Assembly (NCBI GenBank): GCA_019614645.1
Contig: JABWDB010000004.1
Span: forward strand, 6,200,001 to 6,264,000
Direction: 5' to 3'
Length of the DNA stretch: 64,000 nucleotides
DNA from: Stratiolaelaps scimitus
Taxonomy: Eukaryota > Arthropoda > Arachnida > Mesostigmata > Laelapidae
How positions within the stretch are numbered: the first letter of the stretch is position 1; every line of letters begins with the position of its first letter. The translations under genes and the position numbers were made by a program. The notes under the pieces are model-generated. The model did no database searches. It worked only from the letters and a program-made list of their open reading frames with translations, and had not been told where the DNA came from. Of this stretch, positions 14,262-27,579 are shown piece by piece.

Positions 14262-17247
14262 CTGAGTCCGGTCTAGGTCACGTTATTACCGCGTTGAGGT
14301 ATACCAGGGCAGAGCAGGGGGTATATAGCGAAGAGATGGACATTCAACAGAGGATGGTTTAGCAGGTAGAGACGTCATGTCTTCCACGTCAACCCTGCAT
14401 TGGATTGACCCACCTTCGATAGCGATGTCAACGTCTGTTGTGGGGTTCGTGCGTTTAAAGGAAAATCTCCTCCTCCCACAAAAGAAACAAAATGAAAAGG
14501 AACGCCATGTTGGGAACCCAACGACAACCATTTCTCCACGTCTTTAGTTCTTCATTCGTCGATATTATACTATGCAACTTGTTAGACCTAACAAGCGAGG
14601 ATGCGGTTTCCCTCGACGTTTCCGGATAGCACTGCCATTCGATTCGGCTCTTACAGAGCATCATCGTTAGGTTAATTGCCATGGCTGTATTGGGCTTGAC
14701 GCGAATCCGAATGAAAAAAATATGCAGCTTGCCCTATCGCAGCGCACGAGGACGCAATGCGCAGCCTTCGAGTTAGTCACCAACAGCCTTGGTCTCGTCC
14801 AAGTTAGCTCGCAGCAATAGTTTGATGACGAAATAAGCACAATGCATCATTAGCACATGTCGCTGAATCTCAGCTGCCTCAAATACTACGGCAAGAGGTA
14901 ACGCGCGGCTGCAGATTTAAAACTTCCTGAATGACATGCCTAGTTCTTAATTCCCTATCTAATTGCCCTGCTCGTAGTTTTAAGTATCAATACACAGTCA
15001 CGAGCAGGCAGACATCCCGATGGAGGCATTAGCATACAAACACAAACGCTATTGAATCGTCGTACACAAGCGTACCATACAAAATAGGCAATTTTTCCTC
15101 AAGAGCCACCGCCCCCACCCTCGCGCCTGCCCTCCCGAACTGGTTTGTCCTCAAATTCACAATTCCTTCCCCTTTGGTCGTTGCTCTGTCTGCGGGCAGC
15201 AGAAATGAAATCATCCGCGCGGTTTCTCCTCCCGTCGACCAGCATCCATCCGCTCATCTCGCACCGCGCCGCTGGGGGACAACAGCCGATTGCACCCGTG
15301 CCCACAATTTGCGTCCATCATCTCAGTCGGCGCGCCAGAGCCCAATGCCCCCTTGGATTCGCTGCCCCCGAGTGCGCCGCAAGACCCCGCCACGACCCCA
15401 CGTGCTATCACCATTGATGATACATCCACGCCCCCTTTTCCTATTTCGCCTCGTCGCTGCCGCCTCAACGTCTACCAGCCAAAATCCGTGTTTTGCCCGT
15501 TTCGTACCCGCTCTCCCTCTCTCTGTTTCGCGTTCAAGCATTGCTCGACCAGTCGGCTGGTGGCGCCCGCCAGAGTGGTGGTTCACCGTTCCATCGCTTC
15601 CACTTGACAGGCTTCAACTTTTTGACACCGGTCTCTCAAACAGTGGCCGCCGTCGTCGGCTCCCCCCTATTTGACCCGGCCGACCGACCTCCGTCCGCAG
15701 CGGAACCAAGCAAGGGGAAAGTGTTCACTTATTCGCTTCTCTTCGTCCATCCACAGTGAGCGCGAGGAGACGACTTCAACTCGCCCGCCCTAAGGGCTTC
15801 GCAAACTTGCGAGGAGCCAAGTCGAACGTGTGTAAGTGGATGAAACGAAAGGCGAGTACAGCCTCGAGACTGGGATTTGCCATGGATTCGTTTGGGCTGG
15901 TGCGGCGGCACGGGAGGTGTGTGCGTCTGCGCGTGCTAAAAAGGGGATGCGTGTCCTGTGTCTCTGCGTGAACAACAACGGGACAGACTCGTGCGAGGGC
16001 CGCAGACACGTCATCCGAGCCGTTTGCTCGGATTGAGGGGCGTGGAGGCGAACTGACTCTGTTGAGCATTTAAATGAGATTATGGTTGGCCCGTTGCGGC
16101 TGCCACAGCGACCGCGGCAGAGTTGAGTAAGTCAAGGGACTAGCAACGCTGGATGCAGGAAGGAAGGGCTTGAGGAAGGCTTGCCGCCGCACCACAGTCG
16201 TCGACGCGCGGTTTCCCTCCTCGATGATAGCCGTGCCCGTTGCAGCGCTAGCGGTTGTCAACGTCGCCGAGGAAACGCCCTCCAATCGCGGAGCCGTGGA
16301 ATCAAATTCAGACATGCAACTCTCACCCTTCAACGGCTAACGTTCGAAAGCGAGCTCGCTGCGAACGCCCCTCGAACCGAGAAATGAGTCCACCGTTTTG
16401 TTCTGCGCGCGACCGTGGCGACACCGAGCTACTAACGTTATGAATAGTTGTCCTTTCTCGATCTCTCGGCTTTACGAGGCCCTCGCCGTGGTAAGCAGTA
16501 CTGGCTAGCGACGCCTTTTTGGTGTTTTCGAGTGTGGCAAGGAACACAACACAGCGGCGCCGCGTCGAGTTTCGTGGCGCGCCTCGTAACGCTGTAAGGG
16601 TCTAGCCGCCATGCGGGAGGGGTTGTCCAGGAACAAATTGCTTGGAAGACCTCAACGGATGTTCGAGTCGAGTTGGCGTCAGCGTTGGCTGGGGTTGCCC
16701 ACAATTCCCCGAGCTGGCCCCTTGCAGCATCGCTACAGCCTGAACGAAACTACAATAGAAGCTACTGCGGTCGAAATGGCAAAACCGAGCTTAAATGTGG
16801 CTTCATCCCCGTCATCAATTTGCGTCAGCTACGTATTAGCAACGAGTAAAAGCACTGTTTAAACGAATCCATCAACCGAATAATCGAATAGATACTTCAG
16901 CAATCAGGTACGAGGTGGGCTCGCTGCTTGGCGAAAGGTAGCACCACTACCGGGAAGATTAGAAATACATTTGTCAGAGGCTCCCGCTAAGAGCAAGAGA
17001 CTCACGATCATAGCCACATGTTCAGGGCTACTATTTATACCTACTACTGGTGCGGCTACTACTGTTACTTGTGTGCGTAGCCCTGGCCGGACTATCTGAC
17101 GCGCCCTCACCAGGGTGATCAGCTATCGTTCGAAGACAACTGATTGCCGGTATTCATATATTGTGCAAAATACATACATATTATAGGTTAGATGCAGACC
17201 TTCGACAGCAGGCTATCTATGAGAGGCACAAAAATCACAACTCGAAC
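14262..17247. other. Downstream flank of Gbx with a GC-rich, stop-poor patch
   Basis: From about 15.1 to 16.7 kb the DNA is C/G-rich and open in several frames on both strands, with no residue pattern I recognise. The Gbx 3' UTR must lie directly left of 17248; I do not see an unambiguous poly(A) signal for it. Confidence 0.5.
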
Positions 17248-17672
17248 TCACCCGACAGGTTCGTGTAGTCCCCTGGCTGAGTGCTGACTTCGAATGCCCA
17301 CTCGGTTCACGTGCACTGGTATTGGGACGACAATCCGACTGTGACCGTCAGGTCCACCGCTTCGGCTGCCTGCGCTCAGTCCTGCCTTGACACGCTTCCA
17401 CTTGGCGCGCCGATTCTGGAACCAGATCTTCACCTGAACCTCGCTCAGCTTCAGCTGGTGGGCGATCTGCGATCGCTCGCTAAGGGACAGATACTTTTTC
17501 GAATGGAACTCTTTTTCGAGTTCAAGCAATTGCTCGGACGTAAATGCTGTTCGCCGGCGACGATTCGCTCCCTCGTCGAAGAAATCCTCGCCGTGAAGCG
17601 ATGGTACACGTTTGTCGTCTATCGATGAGTTCGGCGATGAAGGCGGACTATTGCAGAGGCCGGCGAGGTCAC
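17248..17672 (-). CDS. Gbx: Gbx/unplugged homeobox gene, exon 2 (homeodomain and C-terminus)
   Basis: Second and last coding exon of a Gbx (Drosophila unplugged) homeobox transcription factor. The exon opens after a pyrimidine-rich acceptor ending CTTCAG (AG at 17673-17674) and enters in the phase left by exon 1, completing a Gly codon (residue 132 of the joined protein). The homeodomain spans about residues 168-227: it starts [13 protein letters not shown], has the [13 protein letters not shown] recognition helix, Trp48 at residue 215, Gln50 at 217 and Asn51 at 218, the Q50 class that reads TAAT cores. After it comes [18 protein letters not shown], a block specific to the Gbx family, which separates it from other Antp-like homeobox genes. 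The frame ends in TGA at 17250-17248. Family members are nuclear regulators that pattern the neural axis and, in flies, neuroblasts and trachea. The stop overlaps a good donor-like GTGAGT, so a further spliced 3' exon cannot be excluded. Assignment to Gbx is very secure. Confidence 0.95.
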
Positions 17673-18174
17673 CTGAAGTCGAACAGAAACGAAACAGAAC
17701 GATACAGGGTGTTGGTATATTGCGTTGCCATTATTCTTGTCCTTTATTCCTTCTTCGATTCAGTCATCTGTACAATATCTAACCCCGGCCATAGTGCTGC
17801 CTGTGTCCCCTTCGTCAGGGACATCTCAAGCCTCGTTCGTGTCATCCAATACCACTCGGCTCTCCCTCACCTTTATTAGAAAATCAGCGCCAAGCTAATC
17901 CGCTATTAATTAATTACCCGGCATTCGTCGCTAGTATGGATTGTCGTCTGGTGCTGCTGCTTCTGTTGATGCAGCTCCTCCTTCGGATCTGGTTATTCTA
18001 TTCAATTTAAATTATGCCGCTTGCTGCCGTTCACCATGGTCCCTGCATCGACCCCCCCACCCCCATTGTTACGACCGTCTCGTGTTGCCTGGACGAAGAA
18101 AAATATCGACGGACAAGGGGCTCGAGGGGGGGGGGAGAACGAACCAGACTTTCCTTTCGGACTTTCCTTATATG

Positions 18175-18189
18175 TATATATATATATAT
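18175..18189. repeat. Short TA microsatellite
   Basis: Alternating tract in the Gbx intron, following a poly-G run at 18126-18135. Confidence 0.9.
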
Positions 18190-18899
18190 GTTCTTGTCGC
18201 GTCCGCTGGCACCCTCAAGCTCGACGCTGGCTACGGCTCCGCCTCCGCCTCGTTCGTTCTCCTCCGATTTCTTCGGCAATCCACCCCCTCCACACACACA
18301 CACCGTTACCGACGTCCGTCCTATTGCCAACCGTTCCCGACGACTCGCATCGACTCCGCTGTCACCGCCCGCCCCCCTCGGGGACGACGGCACCGAAACG
18401 GCCGATGGTACGAACAAGCAAACGCTTTAGCAGAACCGACTCCACATGGCGGACACAATTTACCCCATCAGTGCCAGCGGCAGAGACACCGCCACTCACA
18501 ACATGACAAAGACGAGCAGTAAGCCCGGTCCCCAATTCCGCCGTGCGCCTCGCGGACTACCCCCAACGCCTGCGTCTGCGATGCTCGTCCCGGCCGGGGA
18601 ATCCCTGTCAAGTAGTGCGCTCTCGTGCAGCCAGCTCGGTATCGCGCTCCCGGCCAGCAGTCCCCGCACGCCTCCGGGTGTTTGCTCATGACAGCTTAAT
18701 TGCTTAAATTAAAAGTTAAACGCCACCGCGGTGACTGCCATAGCCCCTCATCGTATCGCCCCGAAAACGCTGCTGTCCTCGTCCGAGAGAGGAAAGTCGC
18801 ACGCCGGCTGCCACTGCGACGGCTGCCGGTGCCACGAAGAAGTGCTGGTACAAACGCGTCCCGCATATGCTCTCTTTTCTGTCTATATAGTGTATACAC

Positions 18900-18925
18900 A
18901 TATATATATATATATATATATATAT
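18900..18925. repeat. TA microsatellite
   Basis: Pure alternating tract preceded by GTATACAC. Confidence 0.95.
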
Positions 18926-20464
18926 TCCCAGTCATCCACCTCAATGTTATGTTCCTCTTTATAGGTTTTGCAGATATACGAACATACTATTATAGGCAGC
19001 CATAACATATGTATATATAGCTCACTAACACAATGTACGGGGTATGGAGTACCCGCTCGAGCTCTTCGATTCGCGCGTCACTAAACGTTGTCACGTACAG
19101 TGTTTGATAATTGAAGCAAGGGCAAAACGGTTGGTCATACCATGAGGAACGTGAGTATTTGACGCAATCACACGACAAACAATTAGAGCGAAAGTAAGCA
19201 ACAATCGCGAAAGTCAACAATAAGTTGGAGCTTGCATAAGGCAGACGCGGGGTGAGCGTGATGCCTAATCAGTATCAGGAATGCCCGAGCCAACATGAAT
19301 ATATAATTGAATATTGCTAAGCCCTATAGCGAGCACATATTAGTCGACGCCGATGAAATCTCTCGCTGTGTGAGCGACGCGATAGTGTCACTCAGATGAT
19401 AATTATGATCAGCGGGTGGAAACGGCCGACGATATAATGCCTGCACCGATGTTGCGACCGTTTGTATGGGTGTGTTGTCACCACACCGCGCAGTGTCGCA
19501 CGAGCGGGACGTAATCTGCTTTGCCGAGGCAAGGAATAATTATAGCAAACAGATACGGCGAGGCTGGAGAGGTTGGAAAATGAAAAGAGAAGAGATTCGA
19601 AATGTGTGATTCTGAACATCGATAATGTACCTTCCTCTACGATTATAGGGTCCATGATGACGCTTGTGGAGCGGAGCTGCCTTACCGTTGAACGGTGTGC
19701 AAATGTGAAATGCTCGAAACGACAGCAGTGAAAGATCGGAAATGATTGAATGGGGCAACTTTACTAATTTGAGTAATTAACTAACTATTTTTTGTGTGGC
19801 AAACGTGGGGAATAACGAAGCGACGTAATTTACTTGAACGGCCCTGATCGAGTAGATCGATGACTTGTTTTGCGTCTCTTAACAACGGAATCGATGGGCA
19901 ACTGCTGAAACTCGATGGTCAGATGCACGAATGCTTCGATATTGTCTAAGATTCATAAAATGTATATATTGTAATGGACACCATGTTACTATGGTGAGCA
20001 TCATCGTTGTGTCCATGGTGACCCTGACTTGGGTCTTGGTCCTAATGTTGACCATGGTGGTGACCGTTAAGGGTGACACGTGGCGCAGACCCCAGGACGA
20101 GGACTTTCCATTGCACTTTGGAAAGGCACTGATCGTTCCTAATTCAAACGGAACACAGTACGATACAAGAGCAGAAGATGCGAGTATCCGAGAGGCATTT
20201 ATCGCCTCGGCGAGACAGCACAAACGGGTGTCCGTCTACCGTCAACACTTTAAGCATGTGCCTTAATATTATAGATACAAGTATAGAAAAGACCCAATGC
20301 CCTCATAGTTTGAATGAGTTCGCGTCTCGTCAAGTGACAGGCTAGTCAATACACGGCAGAATGTTAAACGTAGATGCCGCAAAATTCTAATGCACACTGG
20401 ACCACTTTACGAGGCAATGCTGTTGTCAACACGACTGCCAATAGTCTCTGTTTGCTCGAGGCTA

Positions 20465-20484
20465 ACTGGCGCGCTCGCGCCAGT
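20465..20484. repeat. GC-rich 9-bp inverted repeat
   Basis: ACTGGCGCG and CGCGCCAGT separated by two bases inside the Gbx intron. Short, and may be chance. Confidence 0.6.
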
Positions 20485-22076
20485 CCAGTTAATAATTATA
20501 AAAACCCACCAAGTAGAGTTGAGCCATTGTAGCTTAGGGAGAGTGTAAATACGTGTAGCACTGTGGTTATCATCAAACACCACGAGGACAACAGTAGCAA
20601 TCAACGGCTATAACATAACAGCGTCATTAATATCACCAAGAACTGTCCAATAGATTATCACTGTAATAATTGGCAAGACAATGCGATTATACATACGCAC
20701 ACCAATTAGTCGTTGTTGCTGTTGTTGTTCTCATTATTATAGTTGTGCTGTTTGACTGCGCTATATTGGCCCGTGACACGCAAACAATTATCTGGTTAGC
20801 CAGCAATTTCACCTCTATTCCGTATCGCTTGCCAAATACAGCTGCTTTGCCTAACTATTGAGCAACAACCGCGCTGTTGTTCATTGGCCGTTCGGGGTCT
20901 GACGATGACGAATGTGAACAATGACATCATTCGGAAAGACCGTTATTGGTTCTGTTCAAACAGAAATCCCGCGCGAATACGCACGCATGCGTGCGCTCAC
21001 ACGCAAAGACACACGGGCAGCAGTACACACAAGCATCACCGAAAATGAAGTGCGCAAGGGAATGCTGAAGACTCTCCAAGCGTCAACAGTAGGAACTGTA
21101 GCGCCAACAACGTTGAGAGCAGTTTCGTTCGCTCAGAACGGCCTCAGAAGGAGGCCGCTCGCTAGCCCGCTAGCTCAGGCTGTCTTGCCGCAAAGGCTAG
21201 CCGAACAGGTCGTGCCAGCAAGCAGCCGCCTGCTGTTGAATCCTGGTCGCGTAGCAGGCGTCAGCTGCTTTGTCAGTGCAGTGCAGTCAGCTAGGTAGCG
21301 AATAGCGGTTGCTGTTCGTTGGCCAAGCCGGCGCCACCGCTGCCGCAACCACCATTAGCACTACGCCAGCCAGTGCGACGAGGCTAGCAAAGAGGGGCGC
21401 GACCATGCGGAGATGTCCGGCCCCGATCGACTTGGGAATCGCCGCTGCTGTTAGTGCCACCACCACCACCGCCACCATCGTCGACTGGTCGGTCACCCGG
21501 CTCCGCCGAGCGCTCAGCCGGTGCCGTAGATACAACAACGACGATGCGGTCGTAGTCACCACGGGCCGTCGGCGCGCCGCGCGATGCCCGCCGAATTATT
21601 TATTCGCGAACACTCACGATGACTGTGTGTGTCGTGTGTGTGTGTGTCGTGTGTGGTCGTGAGTTAGCGAGTTGTTTAGCGGGAGTTGGTTGCCGCGGGA
21701 GGCGGTCGCCCTCAGCGAGCGCCCGAGACAGAAATATAAGCGAGGGACCCGAGAGAGTTGTCACAGTTGAAGAGGCCGGGAGCGCGGGGTTGCATAGACG
21801 GCTGCCAGCTAGATCCTACCCCGAGGCTGAGCGCACGCACAGGACAGCGGCAGCGGTGGCGGCTATGGCAGAGCGCGGCAAGCAGCGGCAAAACACAGAG
21901 AACAACAGGGAAAAGAATGGAATTGAGCTGTGTCTGCCAGCAACGGAGCTGTAGCTCGCTAGCGAACGAGCGAGCAAGCGACAGAGAGGACAGGCAACCA
22001 GCAAGAAATCACGAACCAACAATCGGCCATAGACACACACACACACACATACACACAGAGAGAAAAAAGCGAAACC

Positions 22077-22095
22077 AGAGAGAGAGAGAGAGAGC
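22077..22095. repeat. GA microsatellite
   Basis: GAGAGA tract shortly after a (CA)n run near 22034-22057. Such tracts can bind GAGA-factor-type proteins, but no role is shown here. Confidence 0.85.
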
Positions 22096-22630
22096 GTCAG
22101 AGATCGACATCAAACATTACACACGTTGCGCGCGGCCACTGCGATGTGAAACGGCCGCGAATGGTCGCCGCACGGCGACACAGTGAGAGCTAACGGCGGA
22201 GGCAAACTCGCTTCGGTTACTGACGACTGAACGATGAAGTGAATGAGATGTAATGGCGGTGACGGTGGCGACAACGACGAACGGTGGCTATTTCTATTTT
22301 GATTCTATAATAGTTTCTACCGCTGGAGAATTGCGACTAGAAGCAATGTCAACAGACCGCCAATGTCCAGTTAGACTTGATGCAGATCTATGAGACGATG
22401 TAATTTCCACAATATGCTAATATGTTGTTATCGTTGTTGAGGTTGTCGAGGAGATATTATTAATGTTGTTCTTATTATTATTATTATTGTTGTTGTTGTT
22501 GCTGTTGGCGTTCGTGCTGAGACTGTGTCTCAACCTTCCCGTAATAAGTAGTTGGGGCGTCGCGGCTATCTGTCGTTGGGGCCACCGAACAATGAACACT
22601 CAATTGGCTGGACACCAAGCACACACACGA

Positions 22631-22635
<5 letters not shown>

Positions 22636-22664
<29 letters not shown>
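22636..22664. repeat. TA microsatellite
   Basis: Pure tract with CACACACGAATATG on the left and GCGCACGCACGC on the right. Confidence 0.95.
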
Positions 22665-22668
<4 letters not shown>

Positions 22669-24935
22669 ACGCACGCGAATACTCAACTCATAGAACAATT
22701 GACATCAATGAACAGAACAATTATAGAACATACATGTGCCTTGTTCTACTAATAAAGTCAGCGTGACCTGATGTGTCCGCCGACACAGCCCATAACACGA
22801 ATACATCCTAGGAGAACTTTGAGTCGACATTTGAGTTTTACTCTGAATATATAGAATAATTTCGTTTTTCGATCTGTAGAAGCAGATATTTTACTGTGGA
22901 TATAATGTGGGCCGACGAGGAGGTCACCCATTGATTGATTGCTTGATTGATTGTTGCTTGGTTGGCCAGTTCGTTGAATGGATGGTTGAATAGAGACCTA
23001 TTTCAATAATTCTCCATGTGAATAAAAGAAAAGTTGACTTCTGTAAGCGGAGTGACTATCAGTTTCTCTGCATTCGTTTGGCTGCGGCTGAATGCAATCG
23101 TTATGATTGCGTTCAGGCCGGAGTCAGCAGTAATAATTGATGACTAATGATTATCGCTGTAAGTGCTGTTTCAATAGAACAACTAATCTAATAATGATCC
23201 CAACTAACTGCAGTGAACTCCTCCTCATCGCCTGATGTCATATAGCTCCACAGTTGGATCAATGATGAAGATGCCTCATATGGAGCAGTTAACGGCTAAT
23301 TATTCGGGGTCGTCACATAGAGTAGCACAGCTGAATGTATGTACATTCTGTTAGACGAACAGCGAAAGCGAATAGTAGAAATACGTCAAATGTACCACTC
23401 AATTTTTTCCGGTTTTACTAATTTCCTCGAAACAGGATTAGTTCTAGTATCTGTACCACTGTTGGCTGACTGTGGCCGACAGCGGCTGGCTAATGTTGGC
23501 TGTTATTCAGCCCGGAAATTTTACCTGGTACTGGAAACAGCCAAGTAATCATCATTAACACCGTAATGTGTTTTTTTTTCTCAATATGCTAAATAGCAAG
23601 CATGCTCTTTCATTAAATATGCGCAATTAGAAATTGGCAGGGTTATTTGTGCCCTGTTTAGAAAATTGGCGGCATTTCATGTTGCTGAACGACGAAGAGT
23701 CCGATGTTGGACTGGCTTAACTTATTCATCATGATTTGTTCAATTCTCGTTTTGGTGTGTTTCTATGTTGTGCTTCGCACGCTGGCAAACAGTTCATATA
23801 TATCATGCGATTCATAAGCGCCCCATTATTAAGCAGACCGTGGCCTGTAAAATTAGTGATCCATATATATGTATATATATGGGCACACGCCCATCATGCT
23901 ACTCAAGGTGCGATAGTATCCACCCATTGTATCCATGAGTTCACACACAACTTCATTTGCAGAAATTTCAATAGTTCCTTGTCCACGCAAGAAGATGTCA
24001 ACACGGTTGTTCGTGCAGTAACAGCAACACAATGCTTTCTGTCTACCTCCCAGACATAGGCGATTTGCAAACAATAATAATAATAGTCTAATTAATAAGA
24101 ACAACAATAGCTCAACGCTCTTTGGCGCAATTATCGGGAAGAGAAGTTTCCGTAACCCCTTGACCCCCGCATTTGAGGCGCTCACTAGCCTTAACGTCTT
24201 TGTTAATATGATACAGGTTTCACTTAGGATGCTACCTAGATTCATGTTCGCCCTTCATAAGAGTCGTCGTCTCCTCATGCGGTTCGGCGCTATCAAGAAA
24301 AAAATTGGGTTGACGGGGAAATATATCGATTCGGTCCGATTTCCATAATTTCCCCCGAAGTTTCCGAATGCAGCGTCACTGGCGCCGGTGAGGTAGACAT
24401 CTGAGCAACTGAGATACTAACCGCGTCTATGCTAAGCTGTAAATCAATCGATGATGCCCTCATTGGGCGCGTCGCTCAGAAGATCTACTGTAGCTGTTTA
24501 TTATATTACATTGGATATCCAATCTGGGCGAATGCGACGAGCGACGCGTGGGTGGCTACGCACGTATGCCGTATGCAGATACGACTTACGAGGACACACA
24601 CGTATCTGGTATTCGTAGTGCGCCACTGTATTTCTTTGTTTTGTATAATTTGTCGACGAAACTCGATCGAAACTCGAATAGGCATCACAACGCTTAATGC
24701 AGTCAAGTCGACGGTAACAGTGGGGCCGCCAACGATCGTTCATACAAATGCAGCCTTGGCCTCGGCAAGATCACAAAACGTTGGATCTTGTGTACGCAAA
24801 ACGTTGAGGGCATCTGATGGAAGAATAATGGCTGGGGGATTTTCAGCCACAAAAGCTGAAACTCCATTCTGACCTACTCGATTGTCGGGAAGGCATACCA
24901 ACAAGCTTGTAGACACATACAAGGATATCTAAATA

Positions 24936-24971
24936 TATATACGCGCCGTATATATATTTATATATATATAT
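24936..24971. repeat. Interrupted TA tract
   Basis: ATATATA blocks flanking CGCGCCG, immediately upstream of the B-box and interspersed-repeat copy at 25.0 kb. Confidence 0.85.
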
Positions 24972-25013
24972 CGAAATACGCAGGTTCGAGCCCCGCTGTG
25001 TGACATATAAGAG

Positions 25014-25067
25014 AGCTTAAGCATTGAAAAATTGCAGCTCCTTAAATAAACCAATAAACATTTACCA
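25014..25067 (+). repeat. Short interspersed repeat, copy 1
   Basis: AGCTTAAGCATTG through AAACCAATAAACATTTACC, about 54 bases, matches the reverse complement of 56096-56150 at roughly 93% by eye. Just upstream (24982-24993) is GGTTCGAGCCCC, a Pol III B-box match, so this may be the 3' body of a tRNA-derived SINE. Confidence 0.7.
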
Positions 25068-27339
25068 TTTTTACCATTTTACGATTATACACGCGCCTGT
25101 GTATATGCATATATATATGTATAATATATATTTGGGATGCCATGCCAGCCACCGGTAATTTGCATGAACGCCGTCCGATTAATCGATGAAATACGCAGCG
25201 CGTGATTGGGAGCGCGGCAACGAACATGGATCATTCCATCTCATTGACATCTATTCGGTGACACCAGTTGCCCACCATAAGCACGAGCCGGTCAACTCGA
25301 GCGGATATTTATTTATTTGACACTAAGTGTGCGGCGATTGATGCGGCAGCCAAAGCGTAATCACCGTATTTCGAGGGGCAGCATAATCAAGCGATTTCTT
25401 CACGAAGTTAACAGACCCCAAGAGCCAAGAGCTTGTTGTGATTATCCAGGCAAGACTCTCTCCTCTGATGGCGGAGTGGAGAGAGCGGGAGTAATTAGCT
25501 GTTGCCGACAGTCAACTCAACTGAAATGTTGAGCTGTTTCTCGAGTTGTGTCCGCTCGGGCTCGATCCCAAATTCGTTGACGGATTCAATACGGACCTTG
25601 GATTGAACGAAATAACACAAGACCCTCCTTTTTGCACATCGTGTCCTCTCATATCGCCACCTGACCGGAGGCGCGCAAACATCATGAGACCACTGCAACG
25701 ATGGATGGACGAATAGCCTCGAGTCGTAATCACGTTACACCAACCGCAATGGTAACGTAAGCATCACACGAAGCTGTCGTAGCCCACAACTACGAGTGAC
25801 TACAACGATTACTATACCGACTACTACGAACACAACATCAGATGTGTCCGACTTGGCCAGCCAATCATTCTCATTCCTTGCTATTTCTTTACACCCGCAT
25901 CATTTCGGTGTCGCCGCCAACGAAAACATTGCTGGAGAGGTGTGGTGAAAACGCGAACGGGCGGACGGGGGGATCTAAACATCTAAAAACGGTTGTTCCT
26001 TTGACCTTCGTGTGGCAGCATGGAGGCGCCTACCTCGACGTCGTGCTGGCGAACGCAACGATGAAACTAAAGCTGATAGTAATCATCATCATTGCGGTAG
26101 TAACAATAATAATAATGATAATAATAATAATACGAATAATCATAGACGACAGTCACAGTATTAAGCGGCATCATCGCGGCTACTAACGTCTCCGTGCCAA
26201 TGAACAAGATGAGAAAACATGATGACATTCGCCACCGCCAACAGCAATGGTGGAGACAACGGCTCGTCGCCGTCATTGACTGTACTAGTGCTGCTGCTGG
26301 TGGTGGTGGCGGTAGTCGCAGCAGTTGTATGATATTACTGCTGCAATTGTATGAGATGAGATCATTAGAATGTCGTTAAGATGCAGCAAGCGATGTGCCC
26401 CCAACGGCAATGCGGCCCAACGTGAGAGGTGTAACCGAGCGGCGAAACAAATAGCGAATTGGCAACGGATCCGCACAAATAATCTTGTTTGCACATTGGC
26501 ATAAAGCCGCATAACACGGCAGCGATGGACGTGAACTTACGAACGGCGGAGGTCCCGTCGCAGCATCAACAGCGACACACAAGATGAAGCATAGAGCGAG
26601 GTGATGATATATATATATATGCATATGTGTATAAATGTATGTATATATCAGATACGGTTGTTCTTTAACTCATTCATCATGCAAGTGCTAGTATAATAAT
26701 AATGATGATAATGACCATTATTCTTACTGCTACTAACATTTCCATAATTCTAAGGGTATGATAACCTTTATTCTTACGTTTCTTGCGTTCGACCTCTAGA
26801 CCGAACAGTGGAGATCTCATTAGTTGTGTGGTTATCGTAGATTCATATGCAGTGTAGGGTGCATAAGGGAACTCCATACTGTGATAGCTCACTGTGAAAA
26901 GTCGGCCCGGTGACGTTTTCAAGCTCTGTTTTGCCGGGGCGCGGGGGATGCTGGCGGGGGTAAATGGAACCAGGACGAGAAAGAGATAATTGTAAAAAAA
27001 GAGAGGTTTTCACGTACTATTTTTCTTCGGTTTGCGCACCCTCGATTTCTGGCCTTCATCAAACGAGCTGGACACTGGTATTGGCCAGACACCGTCGCTC
27101 GGATACGAGCGACGGTATGGACTAGTTCCATTCTCTCATTGCGGTGTACTGCTATGCTCTCCTCGACGGAGTAATCGCCTGCGTCCATTGGTACACCGAT
27201 ACCAACCGTCACCTTGCTTTCTCGATAAAACATAGCTCAACGGACAAAGCATCATCACCACCGGCATCATTATTATGATCAATATCAAGACAAGTTTCCA
27301 ATACGTTTCACGTTGGCAAACAGTTCTTTTTGTCTGAAT

Positions 27340-27354
27340 CCCCCCCCCCCCCCC
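27340..27354. repeat. Poly-C homopolymer (15 C)
   Basis: Longest homopolymer C tract. Similar runs: C at 8981-8991 and 10952-10962, G at 18126-18135 and 36446-36458 (13 G). Confidence 0.9.
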
Positions 27355-27558
27355 ACCTCCTGCGTCATTCCCTCATAATTCGCTCGTTCGCCCGCTTTTC
27401 AATCGTCTCCTTCAATGCATTATTATGCAGAAATGTTACGCGGCACGTCGACGTATATCGATAAGCGCGCGCATAGATAAATAAATACTATAATACCATC
27501 GATTTTGCACATATTTGCACACTTCATCACACCATCACCGTGACGCCTATATATCTAG

Positions 27559-27579
27559 ATATATATATATATATATATA
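27559..27579. repeat. TA microsatellite
   Basis: Pure alternating AT tract. Confidence 0.95.

Noticed and set aside
17941..18522. 193-codon open frame on plus in the Gbx intron
   Set aside because: Reads through a TA tract (YIYIYV) and Pro/Arg-rich simple sequence; overlapping frames are open on both strands; no family seen.
19931..20266. 111-codon frame on plus with a hydrophobic start and a polar end (GDTWRRPQDEDFPLHFGKAL)
   Set aside because: Looks superficially like a small membrane or secreted protein, but no family, no splice context and a Val/Thr/Met bias from a GGT-rich stretch.
24429..24922. Open frames on both strands next to the interspersed repeat
   Set aside because: No family resemblance; may be an unknown transposon remnant, but nothing supports a coding call.
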